Origin: Sphaerisporangium album
Lineage (GTDB): Bacteria > Actinomycetota > Actinomycetes > Streptosporangiales > Streptosporangiaceae
Reading direction: 5' to 3'
DNA: 64,000 nucleotides
NCBI RefSeq assembly: GCF_003323745.1
Contig: NZ_QOIL01000001.1
Location: forward strand, 310,001-374,000
Within the stretch, counting starts at the first letter, position 1; the number at the start of each line of letters is the position of its first letter. A program made the position numbers and the translations under genes. A model generated the notes under the pieces. It saw nothing but the letters and a program-made list of their open reading frames with translations, was not told the DNA's origin and did no database searches. This document shows positions 8,292-16,929 of the stretch, in pieces.

Positions 8292-8954
8292 TCAGGGGTG
8301 TGGCCGTGCCGTGCCCAGCACGTGGCCGAAACGGCGGAAGCCGAAGTGCCGGATGTCGCCGATGGCGAACCCCGCCCGTTCGATGGAGGCGATGACGTCG
8401 CGGGCGAGGTGGCAGCCGCCGGACAGACGAGACCAAAGGGGCGTGACCACCTGCTCGGCCGCGGCGACGAGAGGGCTGGCCGACCGCTGGTGCTCACAGA
8501 ACCGCAGGGAGCCTCCGGGGCGCAGGATCCGGCGTATCTCCGCGAGCGTGGCCGCCGGGCTGGGCACCTGGCAGAGCACCAGCGAGCAGACCACGGCGTC
8601 ACAGGACGAGTCCGCCATCGGAAGCCTTTCCGGGACGCCGTCGAGGACCCTTACCGCTACGGGCGCTCGCGCCGCGACCGCCTCGGCGGCCGCGCGCAGG
8701 AAAGGGTCCGTGTCGACCAGGATGATCTCGTCCACGGTGTCCGGGTAGCAAGTGATCTTGACACCGTCGCCCGCGCCGATCTCCAGTACGCGCCCGGCCA
8801 GGCCGGTCATCAGCTGGGCTCGTTGCGGAGTGGGGCGCACGGAGCCGTCGCCCCGTCTGCCGACCGGACGGGGATGGTGGAACTGCTCCATCCCCAGTCC
8901 GACCCCCGCCCCGCCGCGGGTGGCCGCGCCGCGCTCGATGTTCCGCACTGCCAT
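8292..8954 (-). CDS. Class I SAM-dependent methyltransferase
   Basis: A 220-residue methyltransferase of the Methyltransf_11 type. Motif I is VLEIGAGDGVKITCY at about residue 57, the acidic ribose-binding residue is in ILVDTDPFL, motif II is in CDAVVCSLVLCQVPSP and motif III in ILRPGGSLRFCEH. These bind S-adenosylmethionine; the substrate cannot be read from the sequence. The ATG at 8954 has GGGAGGGG upstream, while the open frame continues a further 127 codons without a credible start. The gene stands alone between remnants and the ABC exporter. Confidence 0.8.
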   Translation of the reverse strand: MAVRNIERGAATRGGAGVGLGMEQFHHPRPVGRRGDGSVRPTPQRAQLMTGLAGRVLEIGAGDGVKITCYPDTVDEIILVDTDPFLRAAAEAVAARAPVAVRVLDGVPERLPMADSSCDAVVCSLVLCQVPSPAATLAEIRRILRPGGSLRFCEHQRSASPLVAAAEQVVTPLWSRLSGGCHLARDVIASIERAGFAIGDIRHFGFRRFGHVLGTARPHP

Positions 8955-9351
8955 GTCCCCTCCCGGGGTTCGTCTCCTACTGTCGGGCACGGCCGGTCGG
9001 GGGGCAGGTGGAATCCATACGCGGCCGGACGGGAACCGCTCGGATTCCTTCAGGAAAGGCGGCTTCAAGCCCATCAAACTGCGCGTTAGCGGGGGAAAAT
9101 CAGCGTCGATACGACATCCATACGGGAAAACGACGCGTCTTGACACGTCCCATATGCCGCCCGTCCGCGCGGCGGACCACACAGTGGCCGGTGTGGTCCG
9201 AGTGGTCAGAAGGGGCCACGCCGCGGTGCGGGCCGGCTCGATGTACGGGGTCGCCTGGAAATCAGCCGCTGGACGTCTCGTGTCGTGGCACGGGTCGCTC
9301 GAACGGGTAATCGATAAGCAGGAGCTGCCTGGCACGGTACGCCGATCGGCG
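8955..9351. other. Intergenic stretch between exporter and methyltransferase genes
   Basis: About 400 bases without a convincing gene. It carries the leader and promoter of the 8292 methyltransferase and the terminator-like hairpin at 9173-9200. Base composition is lower in GC around 9085-9160 than in flanking genes. Confidence 0.5.
9173..9200 (-). terminator. Perfect 10-bp hairpin downstream of the ABC exporter
   Basis: CGGACCACAC (9173-9182) pairs with GTGTGGTCCG (9191-9200) around an 8-base loop. It lies about 150 bases after the stop of the reverse-strand exporter gene; an operator role is also possible. Confidence 0.55.
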
Positions 9352-11181
9352 TCAGCGGTGGACGGCGTCCGAGGTGTCCTCTTCGTGCAGGAAGCCGCCG
9401 GACTGGTGGTGCCACAGGCGGGCGTACGCCCCTTGGGCCTGAAGGAGTTCGCGGTGGTCGCCCTGTTCCACGATGCGCCCCTGGTCGAGGACGACCAGGC
9501 GGTCCATACGGACGACCGTGCTCAGCCGGTGCGCGACCACGAGCGCGGTACGGTCGCGCATCAGGGCCCACAGGGCTTCCTGGACGAGGATCTCGCTTTC
9601 GGAGTCCAGCGCGCTCGTGGCCTCGTCCAGCAGGAGGATCGGCGCGTCGCGCAAGATGGCGCGGGCGAGGGCGACGCGCTGCCGCTGGCCGCCGGAGAGT
9701 TTGACGCCGCGCTCCCCGACCAGCGTGTCGAAGCCGTGCGGCAGAGCCTCGGCGAACTCCGTGACGTGCGCCGCCCGCGCGGCCTGGCGGATCTCGGCGT
9801 CGGTGGCGCCCGGCCGGGCGAAGGCGATGTTGTCGCGCAACGACCGGTGGAACATCGCGGGCTCCTGGGGGACGTACGCGATCAGGCTGCGCAGGTCGGC
9901 CTGGCGGAGCGAGGCGATGTCCTGTCCGCCGATCAGGATCCGGCCGCCCTGGATGTCCATGAGGCGGAGCAGCAGCCGGGTGAGGGTGGTCTTGCCGCTC
10001 CCGGACCGGCCGACCAGGCCGATCTTGGTACCGGCGGAGATGTACAGGTCCAGGCCGTCGAACAGGAGCGGATTGCCGGCGTGCGCGAACGCCACCCGCT
10101 CGAACCGGACGCCGGCGTCGACGGGGCGCAGAGGTAGCGGGTCGTCCGGGTCTGCCACGCCCGGCGGCGTGAGGAGAAGCTCGGTGAACTGGGCGGACTC
10201 GGTGAGCACGCTCTCCATGCGGCGGTAGATCTGGTTGAACTCGAACATGATGTTGATGGCGTTCGAGTAGTAGGTGAACGTCACCACGATCGCCTCCAAA
10301 CCCAGGCCACCGCGGAGCGCGACGGCGAGGAGCAGGCCGACGGTGCTGGTGAGGACCGACAGCGGTGCGACGATGGTGTCCACCCGGAGGTTGCTGTAGT
10401 CCCAGGAACGCAGCGTCAGCCTGCGCTGCTCGGCGAGCCGGACCCGGTGCTCGGCCTCCTCGCGACCCTCCGCGGCGAACGCGCGGACCGTATCCATGTT
10501 GGCCAGCACGTCGGCGACGTGCCCGGACACCCGTACCTTGGCGGCCTCACGCTGGTCCACGAGCCTCTGGCGACGGCGGATGAGCGGGACGGCGAGGAAG
10601 CCGGTGACGACGATGAGGCCCACCAGCACGAACACCAGCAGCGGGTGATACCGCCACAGCACCACCGAGGCGAACCCCAGCGGCACCACCTTGGCGAGGA
10701 TCGAGAACGTGAGCGTGTCCGTGAAACCCTCGAACCCGCCGGAGAAGCTCAGCACCCGCTTGGTGAGCGAACCGGCGAAGTTGTCGTGGAAGAACGCGGC
10801 GTCCTTGGCCAGCAACTCGCCCATGCCCGTCGCGGCGAGCCGCTCCATGCCCCGGGCCTCCGTACGGTTCACGAAGTGCAGAGCCAACCGCCACAGCACC
10901 TCGCCCGTGAGCAGCAGCGCACCGAAGCCGAGCACGTACGGCATGAGCGCGGTGACGGTGTCGTCCCCGCCATCGGAGAGACGCCCGACGAGCCCGCCGA
11001 CCGCCAGCGGCGCCAGGTAGAACAGGCAGATGTTCCCCAACGCCGGCAAGGTCAGCGCGGGCACCGCGACCCGCCACTGATTCAGTAACTCCCCGCTGTA
11101 GTACCGCAGCGTCAGCAGCACGGCCGACCTTCGCGCGGAGGGTTCGTCTCCGGGGGAACCGAGTAATCCGAGCACAGCCAC
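9352..11181 (-). CDS. ABC exporter, fused permease and ATPase
   Basis: A 609-residue half-transporter that would dimerise and export a small molecule or peptide using ATP. The N-terminal membrane domain (about 30-310) has six hydrophobic segments and ends with the typical NRTEARGMERL and EFNQIYRRMESVL helices. The ATPase domain has Walker A GRSGSGKTTL, Q-loop in VPQEPAMF, signature LSGGQRQRV, Walker B ILLLDEATSALD and H-loop VVAHRLSTV. I chose GTG at 11181 because GAGGGG precedes it and the length suits the family; the frame runs 143 codons further, through sequence that belongs to an aminotransferase remnant and intergenic DNA. Part of this 5' end is duplicated at 15165-15316. Confidence 0.85.
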   Translation of the reverse strand: MAVLGLLGSPGDEPSARRSAVLLTLRYYSGELLNQWRVAVPALTLPALGNICLFYLAPLAVGGLVGRLSDGGDDTVTALMPYVLGFGALLLTGEVLWRLALHFVNRTEARGMERLAATGMGELLAKDAAFFHDNFAGSLTKRVLSFSGGFEGFTDTLTFSILAKVVPLGFASVVLWRYHPLLVFVLVGLIVVTGFLAVPLIRRRQRLVDQREAAKVRVSGHVADVLANMDTVRAFAAEGREEAEHRVRLAEQRRLTLRSWDYSNLRVDTIVAPLSVLTSTVGLLLAVALRGGLGLEAIVVTFTYYSNAINIMFEFNQIYRRMESVLTESAQFTELLLTPPGVADPDDPLPLRPVDAGVRFERVAFAHAGNPLLFDGLDLYISAGTKIGLVGRSGSGKTTLTRLLLRLMDIQGGRILIGGQDIASLRQADLRSLIAYVPQEPAMFHRSLRDNIAFARPGATDAEIRQAARAAHVTEFAEALPHGFDTLVGERGVKLSGGQRQRVALARAILRDAPILLLDEATSALDSESEILVQEALWALMRDRTALVVAHRLSTVVRMDRLVVLDQGRIVEQGDHRELLQAQGAYARLWHHQSGGFLHEEDTSDAVHR

Positions 11182-11252
11182 CCGCCCCTCTGAATACCCA
11201 CGGCCATGGCCATGGTGACGCAGAGTGGGCGGTAGGAGCCAACGATTTTCCG
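11055..11252. repeat. Duplicated exporter 5' region, copy 1
   Basis: The first 42 codons of the ABC exporter and about 70 bases of its leader. A diverged second copy lies at 15165-15316 in the same orientation. Copy 1 has about 49 extra bases (around 11135-11185) covering the exporter's start codon. Both share the run CCCACGGCCATGGCCATGG. Confidence 0.8.
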
Positions 11253-11667
11253 GCCCGGCGACCGGGATACCCGTTGGGGCCCGCAACACCAAGGGCAGTG
11301 GTGTCCGGTGCTCCACCAGGCCGGAGTCGGCGGCGAGCACGCCGAGACGAGGCCGAGGAACTTGTACGGCGAGCACGCGAAGAAGTCGGCGCCCAGCGCC
11401 GCGATGTCGACCAGGCTGTGCGGGGTCAGGAGGACCCCGTCCTCCGGGCGGTCCTGGGCGGACTCGGTGGGAGCGGGCCGCTCGGCGGGCTGCGCCAGGC
11501 CACGCCGTTAGGAGGTTCGACTCGGCGGACGCGAACTCGGCCCGGGAACCATCGGCTATCGGGACAACCGGCGGTGGTGGGAGCCCCTCAAGGCCGGTCC
11601 GGGCGGGCACGTGCCGCAGCCCGCCGGCGGTACACCGCCATGAGCGGGCCCGGCCGCCCGCGGCCGC
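11182..11667. other. Exporter leader and gene remnants
   Basis: About 490 bases with no intact gene. From left to right it holds the exporter leader (part of the duplicated region), the class V aminotransferase remnant at 11290-11430, and GC-rich sequence with no recognisable coding content up to the TetR fragment. Confidence 0.5.
11290..11430 (-). pseudogene. Class V aminotransferase (cysteine desulfurase-like) remnant
   Basis: The reverse strand reads TPHSLVDIAALGADFFACS then PYKFLG, the pyridoxal-lysine region of cysteine desulfurase-like proteins, and after a frame change LGVLAADSGLVE. Only about 45 codons are recognisable and they are frameshifted, so this is a decayed fragment. Confidence 0.5.
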
Positions 11668-12096
11668 TCAGCTGTCCGTCCGCCGCAGCCCGTCGCGGAA
11701 CTGCATGAGCATGCGGGCCGCCCGCTTGGGGTCGGCGTTCTCCGTCACCCAGCCGATCGCGGCGGCCGCCGTGAACAGGTCCTCGGGGTCCACGTCGGCG
11801 CGCACCTGGCGGGCCTCCTGGGCTCTGACGAGCAGGCGTGTGGCGGCACTGATCATCGCCGTGGAGGTGGCGTGCAGCTCCGACTCCTCCGAGTGCAGCG
11901 CCGTCAGCACCGATCGGGGCAGCCCGCACCAGGTGGCCGAGCGTGCCGAGAACCGCTCGAGCCACGCGGTCAGCGCGTCTATCGGCGACTCCGCGTCGAG
12001 CGACTCGTCCGCGGCCGCCCGCAGGCTCTCCAGGCCGTCGCGGAGCGCGGCCTCCAGCAATGCCTCACGTGTCGGGAAGTGTCGGTACAACAGCAC
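11668..12096 (-). pseudogene. TetR-family regulator lacking its DNA-binding domain
   Basis: The frame starts within the end of a TetR helix-turn-helix (YRHFPTREALLEAALRDGLE) and continues through an apparently complete ligand-binding domain to the stop. The first 40 or so residues that should form the DNA-binding helices are replaced, in frame, by the tail of a transposase. The product, if made, could not bind DNA as a normal TetR protein. Confidence 0.8.
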
Positions 12097-12279
12097 GTGG
12101 ATGGCTTTGGCGAGTCGACCGACCCCGCGTGGGCTGACGCGGACTTTGTGCAGGACGCGCCGGTACTTGAGCTGGGCGTCGGCGCGTTCGCCGGGCCCGC
12201 GAAGCCGGGCATGAGCCCGGTTGGCGTCCTTCTGCGAGTCGGGTTTGTTCTTGCCCTTGACCCTGCCGGCTAACTGGGT
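12097..12279 (-). pseudogene. IS5-like transposase C-terminal remnant, in frame with the TetR fragment
   Basis: About 60 codons read KGKNKPDSQKDANRAHARLR then GPGERADAQLKYRRVLHKVR and GRLAKAIHVL, the C-terminal end of a DDE transposase common in actinomycetes. The reading frame is open from a TGA at 12282 and runs without a break into the TetR fragment. The element's own stop codon and terminal repeat are missing, so this is a deletion junction, not a clean insertion. Confidence 0.7.
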
Positions 12280-12416
12280 TCAGACAGCGAGGGTCTGGTC
12301 GAGGTACCGGTGCGGTTAAGGGGGTGTCCGTTCCACCAGGCATCTAGTCGGGTGAGGTTGAGAGCAGTAGCTGAGATGACGTGTTCGAGTTGGACCTTGC
12401 GGAGTCCGCCGATACC
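12270..12416 (-). pseudogene. IS1182-like transposase C-terminal remnant
   Basis: The reverse strand encodes GIGGLRKVQLEHVISATALN then LTRLDAWWNGHPLNRT, the conserved end of IS1182-type transposases (the pattern RLxAWWxGxPLxxTRTS). Nothing of the catalytic core is present. It abuts the IS5-like remnant, making a nest of two broken elements. Upstream to 12632 I see no further intact gene. Confidence 0.6.
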
Positions 12417-12632
12417 GATCCGCCCGGTCCGGCGCCTCCAGAACCTGTTCCACCCAGCCGGGCGCTGCAGTCGCGAGGGCTTCCAAAGCGGCCCGCACAC
12501 ATTCCAGCCAGCTCCACCCGGTTCAGGTCCCGCACCGTAACCAGCAGGGGTCGCCCTTGTACGGCGTGATCTACCGCTCCGGCCGCGCCGAACTCGACGT
12601 CGTCTTCCGGCCGACGAGGCGTGATCGGGCCG

Positions 12633-13274
12633 TCATTCGCCTCCCACCGGAACGGGAGCAGACCCGGTAGTTCCGCGGTCATCGCTGGGCTGCCGAGGAG
12701 ATGACGCGGGGATGGCGTTGTCGATGAGGACGGCGGCGATGGCGGCGGCGGTGGGGAAGGCGTCGGCGTTGAGAACCCGGGTCCGGGCCGCGGCGCCGTC
12801 GATGAGGAGCGCGAGCTGCTCGCCGAGCTGTTCAGGCTCGGCGGCGCCGGCTTCCCGGGCGGTGTCGGCGAGCCGCGCGGCGACGGCTTTCTTGTAGTCG
12901 CGCGCGTACTGGGATGCGGGGTGCTGGGGGTCGTGGAGTTCGACGGCGGCGCCGATGTAGGGGCACAGGGGGGTGGCGGGAGGGATGTCGAAGGCGGCGA
13001 GGAGCCGTTCGCGGGGCGTGAGGTCGGTGCGGTCGAACACGCCGGACAGAACGGAGGGGTCGAACCGGCGCAGGTACTCGGCGACGAGTTCGTCCTTGCC
13101 GGTGAAGTGCTGGTAGGCCGTGCGCTTGGACACCTGGGCCGCCGCGCAAAGCTGGTCCATGCCGGTGCGGTTGATGCCCTGCTCGCGGAACAGCTGCTGG
13201 GACGCGCTGAGGATGCGCTCGCGGGCGCCCCGGCCGCGGCGGCGGCCCTGGGGGCCCTTCTCGAGCTCCGTCAT
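12633..13274 (-). CDS. TetR-family transcriptional regulator
   Basis: A 213-residue TetR regulator. The N-terminal helix-turn-helix is ILSASQQLFREQGINRTGMD then LCAAAQVSKRTAYQHFTGKD, followed by a ligand-binding domain containing TPRERLLAAFDIPP. It is divergent from the short-chain dehydrogenase at 13419, and the 144-base gap holds a perfect inverted repeat and two copies of CGGTGTACATA, so it most likely represses itself and that gene. The start is the ATG at 13274; GAGG-type sequence is weak there. Confidence 0.85.
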   Translation of the reverse strand: MTELEKGPQGRRRGRGARERILSASQQLFREQGINRTGMDQLCAAAQVSKRTAYQHFTGKDELVAEYLRRFDPSVLSGVFDRTDLTPRERLLAAFDIPPATPLCPYIGAAVELHDPQHPASQYARDYKKAVAARLADTAREAGAAEPEQLGEQLALLIDGAAARTRVLNADAFPTAAAIAAVLIDNAIPASSPRQPSDDRGTTGSAPVPVGGE

Positions 13275-13282
13275 GGGCCCAT

Positions 13283-13301
13283 GTTACCCCAACTGGGTAA
13301 C
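13283..13301. promoter_or_regulatory. Inverted repeat GTTACCC-N5-GGGTAAC, probable TetR operator
   Basis: A perfect 7-bp inverted repeat nine bases upstream of the TetR start. Its position suits autorepression by the 12633 regulator. Confidence 0.6.
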
Positions 13302-13304
13302 GAC

Positions 13305-13369
13305 CGGTGTACATAGTTTGCGCCCCGGCGGCCCGCGCCGTACCGTAAGCACACAGAGCGGTGTACATA
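13305..13369. repeat. Two direct copies of CGGTGTACATA in the TetR/SDR promoter gap
   Basis: Identical 11-mers at 13305-13315 and 13359-13369, each with the palindrome TGTACA at its centre, 54 bases apart. They bracket the likely promoters of both divergent genes. Confidence 0.55.
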
Positions 13370-13418
13370 ACATCGTCGTCCCAGGTGCGTACGGCACCAC
13401 CGACCCAAAGGAGCGACC

Positions 13419-14153
13419 ATGGGAAAGCTTGACGGCAAGGTAGCGGTCATCACTGGCGGCACTACCGGCATGGCGCTGGCCGGCGCGAAGCTGTTCGTCG
13501 ACGAAGGAGCGCGCGTCTTCATCACCGGCCGCCGCCAGGACGCCCTGGACGAGGCCGTGAAGCAGATCGGCCGCAACGTCACCGGCGTCCAGGGCGACGC
13601 CGCCGACCTGGACGACCTGGACCGCCTGTACGACACCGTCAAGCGGGAGAAGGGCAGCCTCGACGTACTGTGGGCCAGCGCCGGCGGCGGCGAGCCCGCC
13701 CCGCTCGGTGAGATCACCGAGGCCCAGTTCGACACCTGGTTCGGGCTCAACGCCCGGGGCACCCTGTTCACCGTCCAGAAGGCCCTCCCGCTCTTCAACG
13801 ACGGCGGCTCCATCCTCATGACCGGCTCCAACGCCTCCCTCGGCGCCTTCCCCGGCTGGAGCCTCTACGCCGGCAGCAAGGTCGTCCAGCAGGCCTGGGC
13901 CCGCGTCTGGCTCAACGAACTGCGCGACCGCAAGATCCGGGTCAACGTCCTGACCCCCGGCCAGGTCGCCACCGCCAAACAGGAAGAACTGTTCGACGAG
14001 GCCACCAAGGCCGCATTCGAGTCCCTCATCCCCCGCGGAAAGATGGGCCGCCCCGAAGAAATCGCCACCGTCGCCCTATTCCTCGCCTCCGACGACTCCA
14101 GCTACGTCAACGGCCTGGAACTGGTCACCGACGGCGGCACCACCGCCATCTGA
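13419..14153 (+). CDS. Short-chain dehydrogenase/reductase
   Basis: A 244-residue SDR. It has the cofactor motif ITGGTTGMALAGAKLF at residues 11-26, the NAxG-equivalent in WASAGGGE, the catalytic Ser in LMTGSNAS and the YxxxK pair in SLYAGSKVVQQ, with the C-terminal VNGLELVTDGG typical of classical SDRs. It is an NAD(P)-dependent oxidoreductase of unknown substrate. AAAGGAG precedes the ATG. It is divergent from a TetR gene and is followed by an F420H2:NADP-type protein, an arrangement common in xenobiotic-inducible pairs. Confidence 0.85.
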   Translation: MGKLDGKVAVITGGTTGMALAGAKLFVDEGARVFITGRRQDALDEAVKQIGRNVTGVQGDAADLDDLDRLYDTVKREKGSLDVLWASAGGGEPAPLGEITEAQFDTWFGLNARGTLFTVQKALPLFNDGGSILMTGSNASLGAFPGWSLYAGSKVVQQAWARVWLNELRDRKIRVNVLTPGQVATAKQEELFDEATKAAFESLIPRGKMGRPEEIATVALFLASDDSSYVNGLELVTDGGTTAI

Positions 14154-14337
14154 ACCACACACCAGGAATGCCGCGGGCACGCCCACAACAACCCAATCTA
14201 CCGGCGGAAGACGACGAGCCGGAGGTGCCGGGAAAGGCGCGGCAGTTGGCCCAGAAACGTCACGGCCGACGCCCTGCGCCTGACCCAGCACGAACGAGAC
14301 AGAGCGACACCTTGAGAACAGGAAAAGAGGACACCTC

Positions 14338-14961
14338 ATGAGCAGCATCACCCTCATCGGTACGGGCAACATGGCCCGTACCATCGGCACGCTCGCGGTG
14401 GCGGGCGGCAACACCGTCGAGGTCATGGGACGCGATCAGTCCAAGGCTGATGACCTGGCGAAGGCTCTGGGCGGCGGCACGACGACGGGCAAGTGGGGCG
14501 CCGTCCCGGCCGGGGACTTCGTCATCACGGCCCTGTTGTACGACGGTGTCGTTCCGGTCGTCGCCGAGTACGGAGACGCCCTCGCGGGCAAGGTCATCGT
14601 CGACATCAGCAACCCCTTCAACGCCACGTTCGACGGACTGGCCCACAGCGAGGAGACCTCGATCGCGCAGGAAGTCACCAAGGTGGCCCCGGCCAGCGCC
14701 AGCGTGGTGAAGGCATTCAACACCATCTTTCGTAATGTCCTGGAGAAGGGCCGGCCCAACGTCTTCATCGCTGGCGACAATGCGCAGGCCAAGGCGGGCG
14801 TGGCGGCATTCATCCAGAGCCTCGGGCTGCGCTCGCTCGACGTGGGCGGCCTGAAAATGGCGCACTGGCTGGAAGGAGTGGGCGTGGTCACGGTGGGCCT
14901 TGCCGGCAACGGGGTCGGCCACTGGGACTTCGCCCTCGGCGTCGACGAATTTACCGGCTGA
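14338..14961 (+). CDS. NADPH-dependent F420 reductase-like protein
   Basis: A 207-residue protein with a Rossmann fold (ITLIGTGNMARTIGTLAVAG at residues 4-23, then TVEVMGRDQ) and the family signature KAFNTIFRNVLEKGRPNVFI. It belongs to the F420H2:NADP oxidoreductase/NADP-binding family that includes many reductases which do not use F420. The C-terminal helix pair is LKMAHWLEGVGVVTVGLAG. The gene is 184 bases after the SDR on the same strand; the gap contains no other gene. The substrate is unknown. Confidence 0.75.
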   Translation: MSSITLIGTGNMARTIGTLAVAGGNTVEVMGRDQSKADDLAKALGGGTTTGKWGAVPAGDFVITALLYDGVVPVVAEYGDALAGKVIVDISNPFNATFDGLAHSEETSIAQEVTKVAPASASVVKAFNTIFRNVLEKGRPNVFIAGDNAQAKAGVAAFIQSLGLRSLDVGGLKMAHWLEGVGVVTVGLAGNGVGHWDFALGVDEFTG

Positions 14962-15355
14962 GCCCCCGGGGCCGAGCAGTCGGCGAACAGGGAGCCGTGC
15001 GCCCTGACAATGGTTGATGGAGCACCGACTCGCTGATGTCGGATATCAATGAGCCTTTTCATCCTCAGTAGATCGGGTTCTCGGCGTATCACCTACGGCC
15101 CGGCCGAGATCGGAGACAAGGGACAGGTCGGCTCGCCGTCCGTGCTGGTGGCCATGGCCGGTCAAGCGCGGGCACCGCGACTCGCCACCGGTTCAGTAGC
15201 TCCCCGCTGTAGTACCGCAGCCTCGGCAGCACGGCCGAGCTTCGCGCACCTCTGAACACCCACGGCCATGGCCATGGCGACGCGGAGTGGGGTAGGAGCC
15301 AACCATTGTCCGGCGCGGATATCAGTCGAAAGCTCCGTTCGTCGCATGGAACCAT
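14962..15355. other. Gap with duplicated exporter fragment
   Basis: About 390 bases with no gene. The right half is copy 2 of the exporter 5' region; the left half shows nothing recognisable. Confidence 0.5.
15165..15316. repeat. Duplicated exporter 5' region, copy 2 (decayed)
   Basis: It matches 11055-11252 apart from a block of about 49 bases absent here and scattered changes. On the reverse strand the old coding part still reads LRYYSGELLNRWRVAVPAL, matching the exporter's LRYYSGELLNQWRVAVPAL, and then breaks off. No start codon is kept. Confidence 0.8.
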
Positions 15356-16912
15356 GTGCGCATGAAGAGCGGCACGAGATGGCTTCGGCGGCTCGTCGGA
15401 GGTGAGGACGTCTCCGATGACGCGACGGTGGACTTCATCCAGGGGCTCGTGCGCGCGAGCGCCCGAGGTGGCCGTGCAGCCCTCGACGACCTCGCCGGAG
15501 CCTTGTTCGGTGTCGTTTCCGACGCACACCTCGCCGAGCGCGTTCTCGACGTCCTGACCGAAGCGGGGCCGGGACTCTGGATCCCGCTCGATTCGGCGAT
15601 GCGTCCCCCGATGTACGGCTCCCGCGACCCGCGCATCATGCCGGCGCCCGCCGTGCGCCGCATGAGAACCCCGCTCGCGGTCGCGCTGGCCGCCTGCAGC
15701 CGCGATGGTCGCGAGCGCGAGGAAGCGGTCGGGCATCCGCTCATGACCACGGACGAACGGCTGTTTCCGCTGCTGGCGGTCCGAACCGCGGACTGGGCCG
15801 ACGCCGTGCGGAGCCAGGCCCTGCGGCTCCTGTCGGAGGTGGTCGCCCGGCCCGGAGGGGCGGCCCTGCGGACGGTCGTCCCGGTGGCGGTGAGGCTGGG
15901 AGATCGGCGACGCGGGCGTCCCGCCATCGAACTGGTACGCCAGGCCCTGCTCCGCGCCGACGACGACACGCTGAGCGCCGCACGGCGATGCGAGGACCTG
16001 CGCGGGCGGCGATTCGCCTTCGAGGTTTCGCTGCAGGGCGGACGGATGGACGAGCGGCGGCTCGCCGCGGCGGCGCGTCGGGAGCCCGACATCGTCTCCC
16101 GTACCCGATGCGCCGAGGCGCTGGCCGCGCGGGCGATCGCCGGCAACCGGCCCGAGCTCATGGAGGAACTCCTGGACGTCACTTCGGCGCGGGTCCGCGT
16201 CGAAGCGCTCACCGCCCTGGTACGGCTGGGCCGCACCGACTTCGGGCCGCGGTTCCTGGGAGACGACGCCTCCATGATGCGCCTGACCGCGCAGTGGGCG
16301 GTCCGCCGGGCGGGCGGTGACCCGGCCGAGCTCTACCGGCGGTACCTGGCGGCCCCTGCCGGCCGGGATTCGCGTGGGCTCCTGGCCGGACTCGGTGACT
16401 GCGGCACGCGCGCCCACGCCGACCTGGTTCTTCCCTTCGTTCGTGACCCGAGACCGCGCGTCCGGGCGGAGGCGGTGCGCACGCTTCGCCGTCTGGGCGC
16501 GCGGGTCGACGTCGCCGAGATGCTGGAGGATCCCGCCCCCGTGGTGGTCCGCGACGTGGTCAAGACCCTGCGGGCCTCGGGACCGGGCGTGCCGGTCGAG
16601 CGGCTGTGGGCGCTGCTCGGTGAAGCCCATCCCCGTCATGTACGGCAGGCCGCTCATCGGCTGCTCGCCGACCACGGTGGCTGGACCCGGGTCAGGGCGG
16701 ACCTGCTCCTCGCCGTGGACCCCGACGACGCTCTGAGCCTGAGTGCCCGCACCGATCTGGACCTGTGGTGCTCACGTGAACTGCCGGGCGCCTATCCGGC
16801 CTGCCCGGCCGGGCTCCTGGGCGAGCTGGAGGACCTGTTGTCCGCGGCGGAGCGGGCGGTGGGCGCGCGGAACGCTCGCCTGCTGCGCTGGGTGATCAGG
16901 GCCGGCGGATGA
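15356..16912 (+). CDS. HEAT-repeat protein
   Basis: A 518-residue all-helical protein with several HEAT-like units from about residue 150 on, for example ARVRVEALTALVRLGRTDFG, PRPRVRAEAVRTLRRLGARV and PAPVVVRDVVKTLRASGPGV. HEAT solenoids serve as protein- or nucleic-acid-binding scaffolds; a DNA-glycosylase-like or phycobilin-lyase-like role cannot be excluded. Start: GTG at 15356, or ATG at 15362; neither has a good ribosome site. The gene has no clear partner. Confidence 0.7.
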   Translation: MRMKSGTRWLRRLVGGEDVSDDATVDFIQGLVRASARGGRAALDDLAGALFGVVSDAHLAERVLDVLTEAGPGLWIPLDSAMRPPMYGSRDPRIMPAPAVRRMRTPLAVALAACSRDGREREEAVGHPLMTTDERLFPLLAVRTADWADAVRSQALRLLSEVVARPGGAALRTVVPVAVRLGDRRRGRPAIELVRQALLRADDDTLSAARRCEDLRGRRFAFEVSLQGGRMDERRLAAAARREPDIVSRTRCAEALAARAIAGNRPELMEELLDVTSARVRVEALTALVRLGRTDFGPRFLGDDASMMRLTAQWAVRRAGGDPAELYRRYLAAPAGRDSRGLLAGLGDCGTRAHADLVLPFVRDPRPRVRAEAVRTLRRLGARVDVAEMLEDPAPVVVRDVVKTLRASGPGVPVERLWALLGEAHPRHVRQAAHRLLADHGGWTRVRADLLLAVDPDDALSLSARTDLDLWCSRELPGAYPACPAGLLGELEDLLSAAERAVGARNARLLRWVIRAGG

Positions 16913-16929
16913 CGCGGTCCGCGGGAGTC

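Noticed and set aside
12344-12682. A 112-codon reverse frame upstream of the IS1182-like remnant
   Set aside because: Composition and lack of motif suggest non-coding sequence; a forward reading near 12550-12668 (YGVIYRSGRAELDVVFRPT) looked protein-like but could not be tied to any family.
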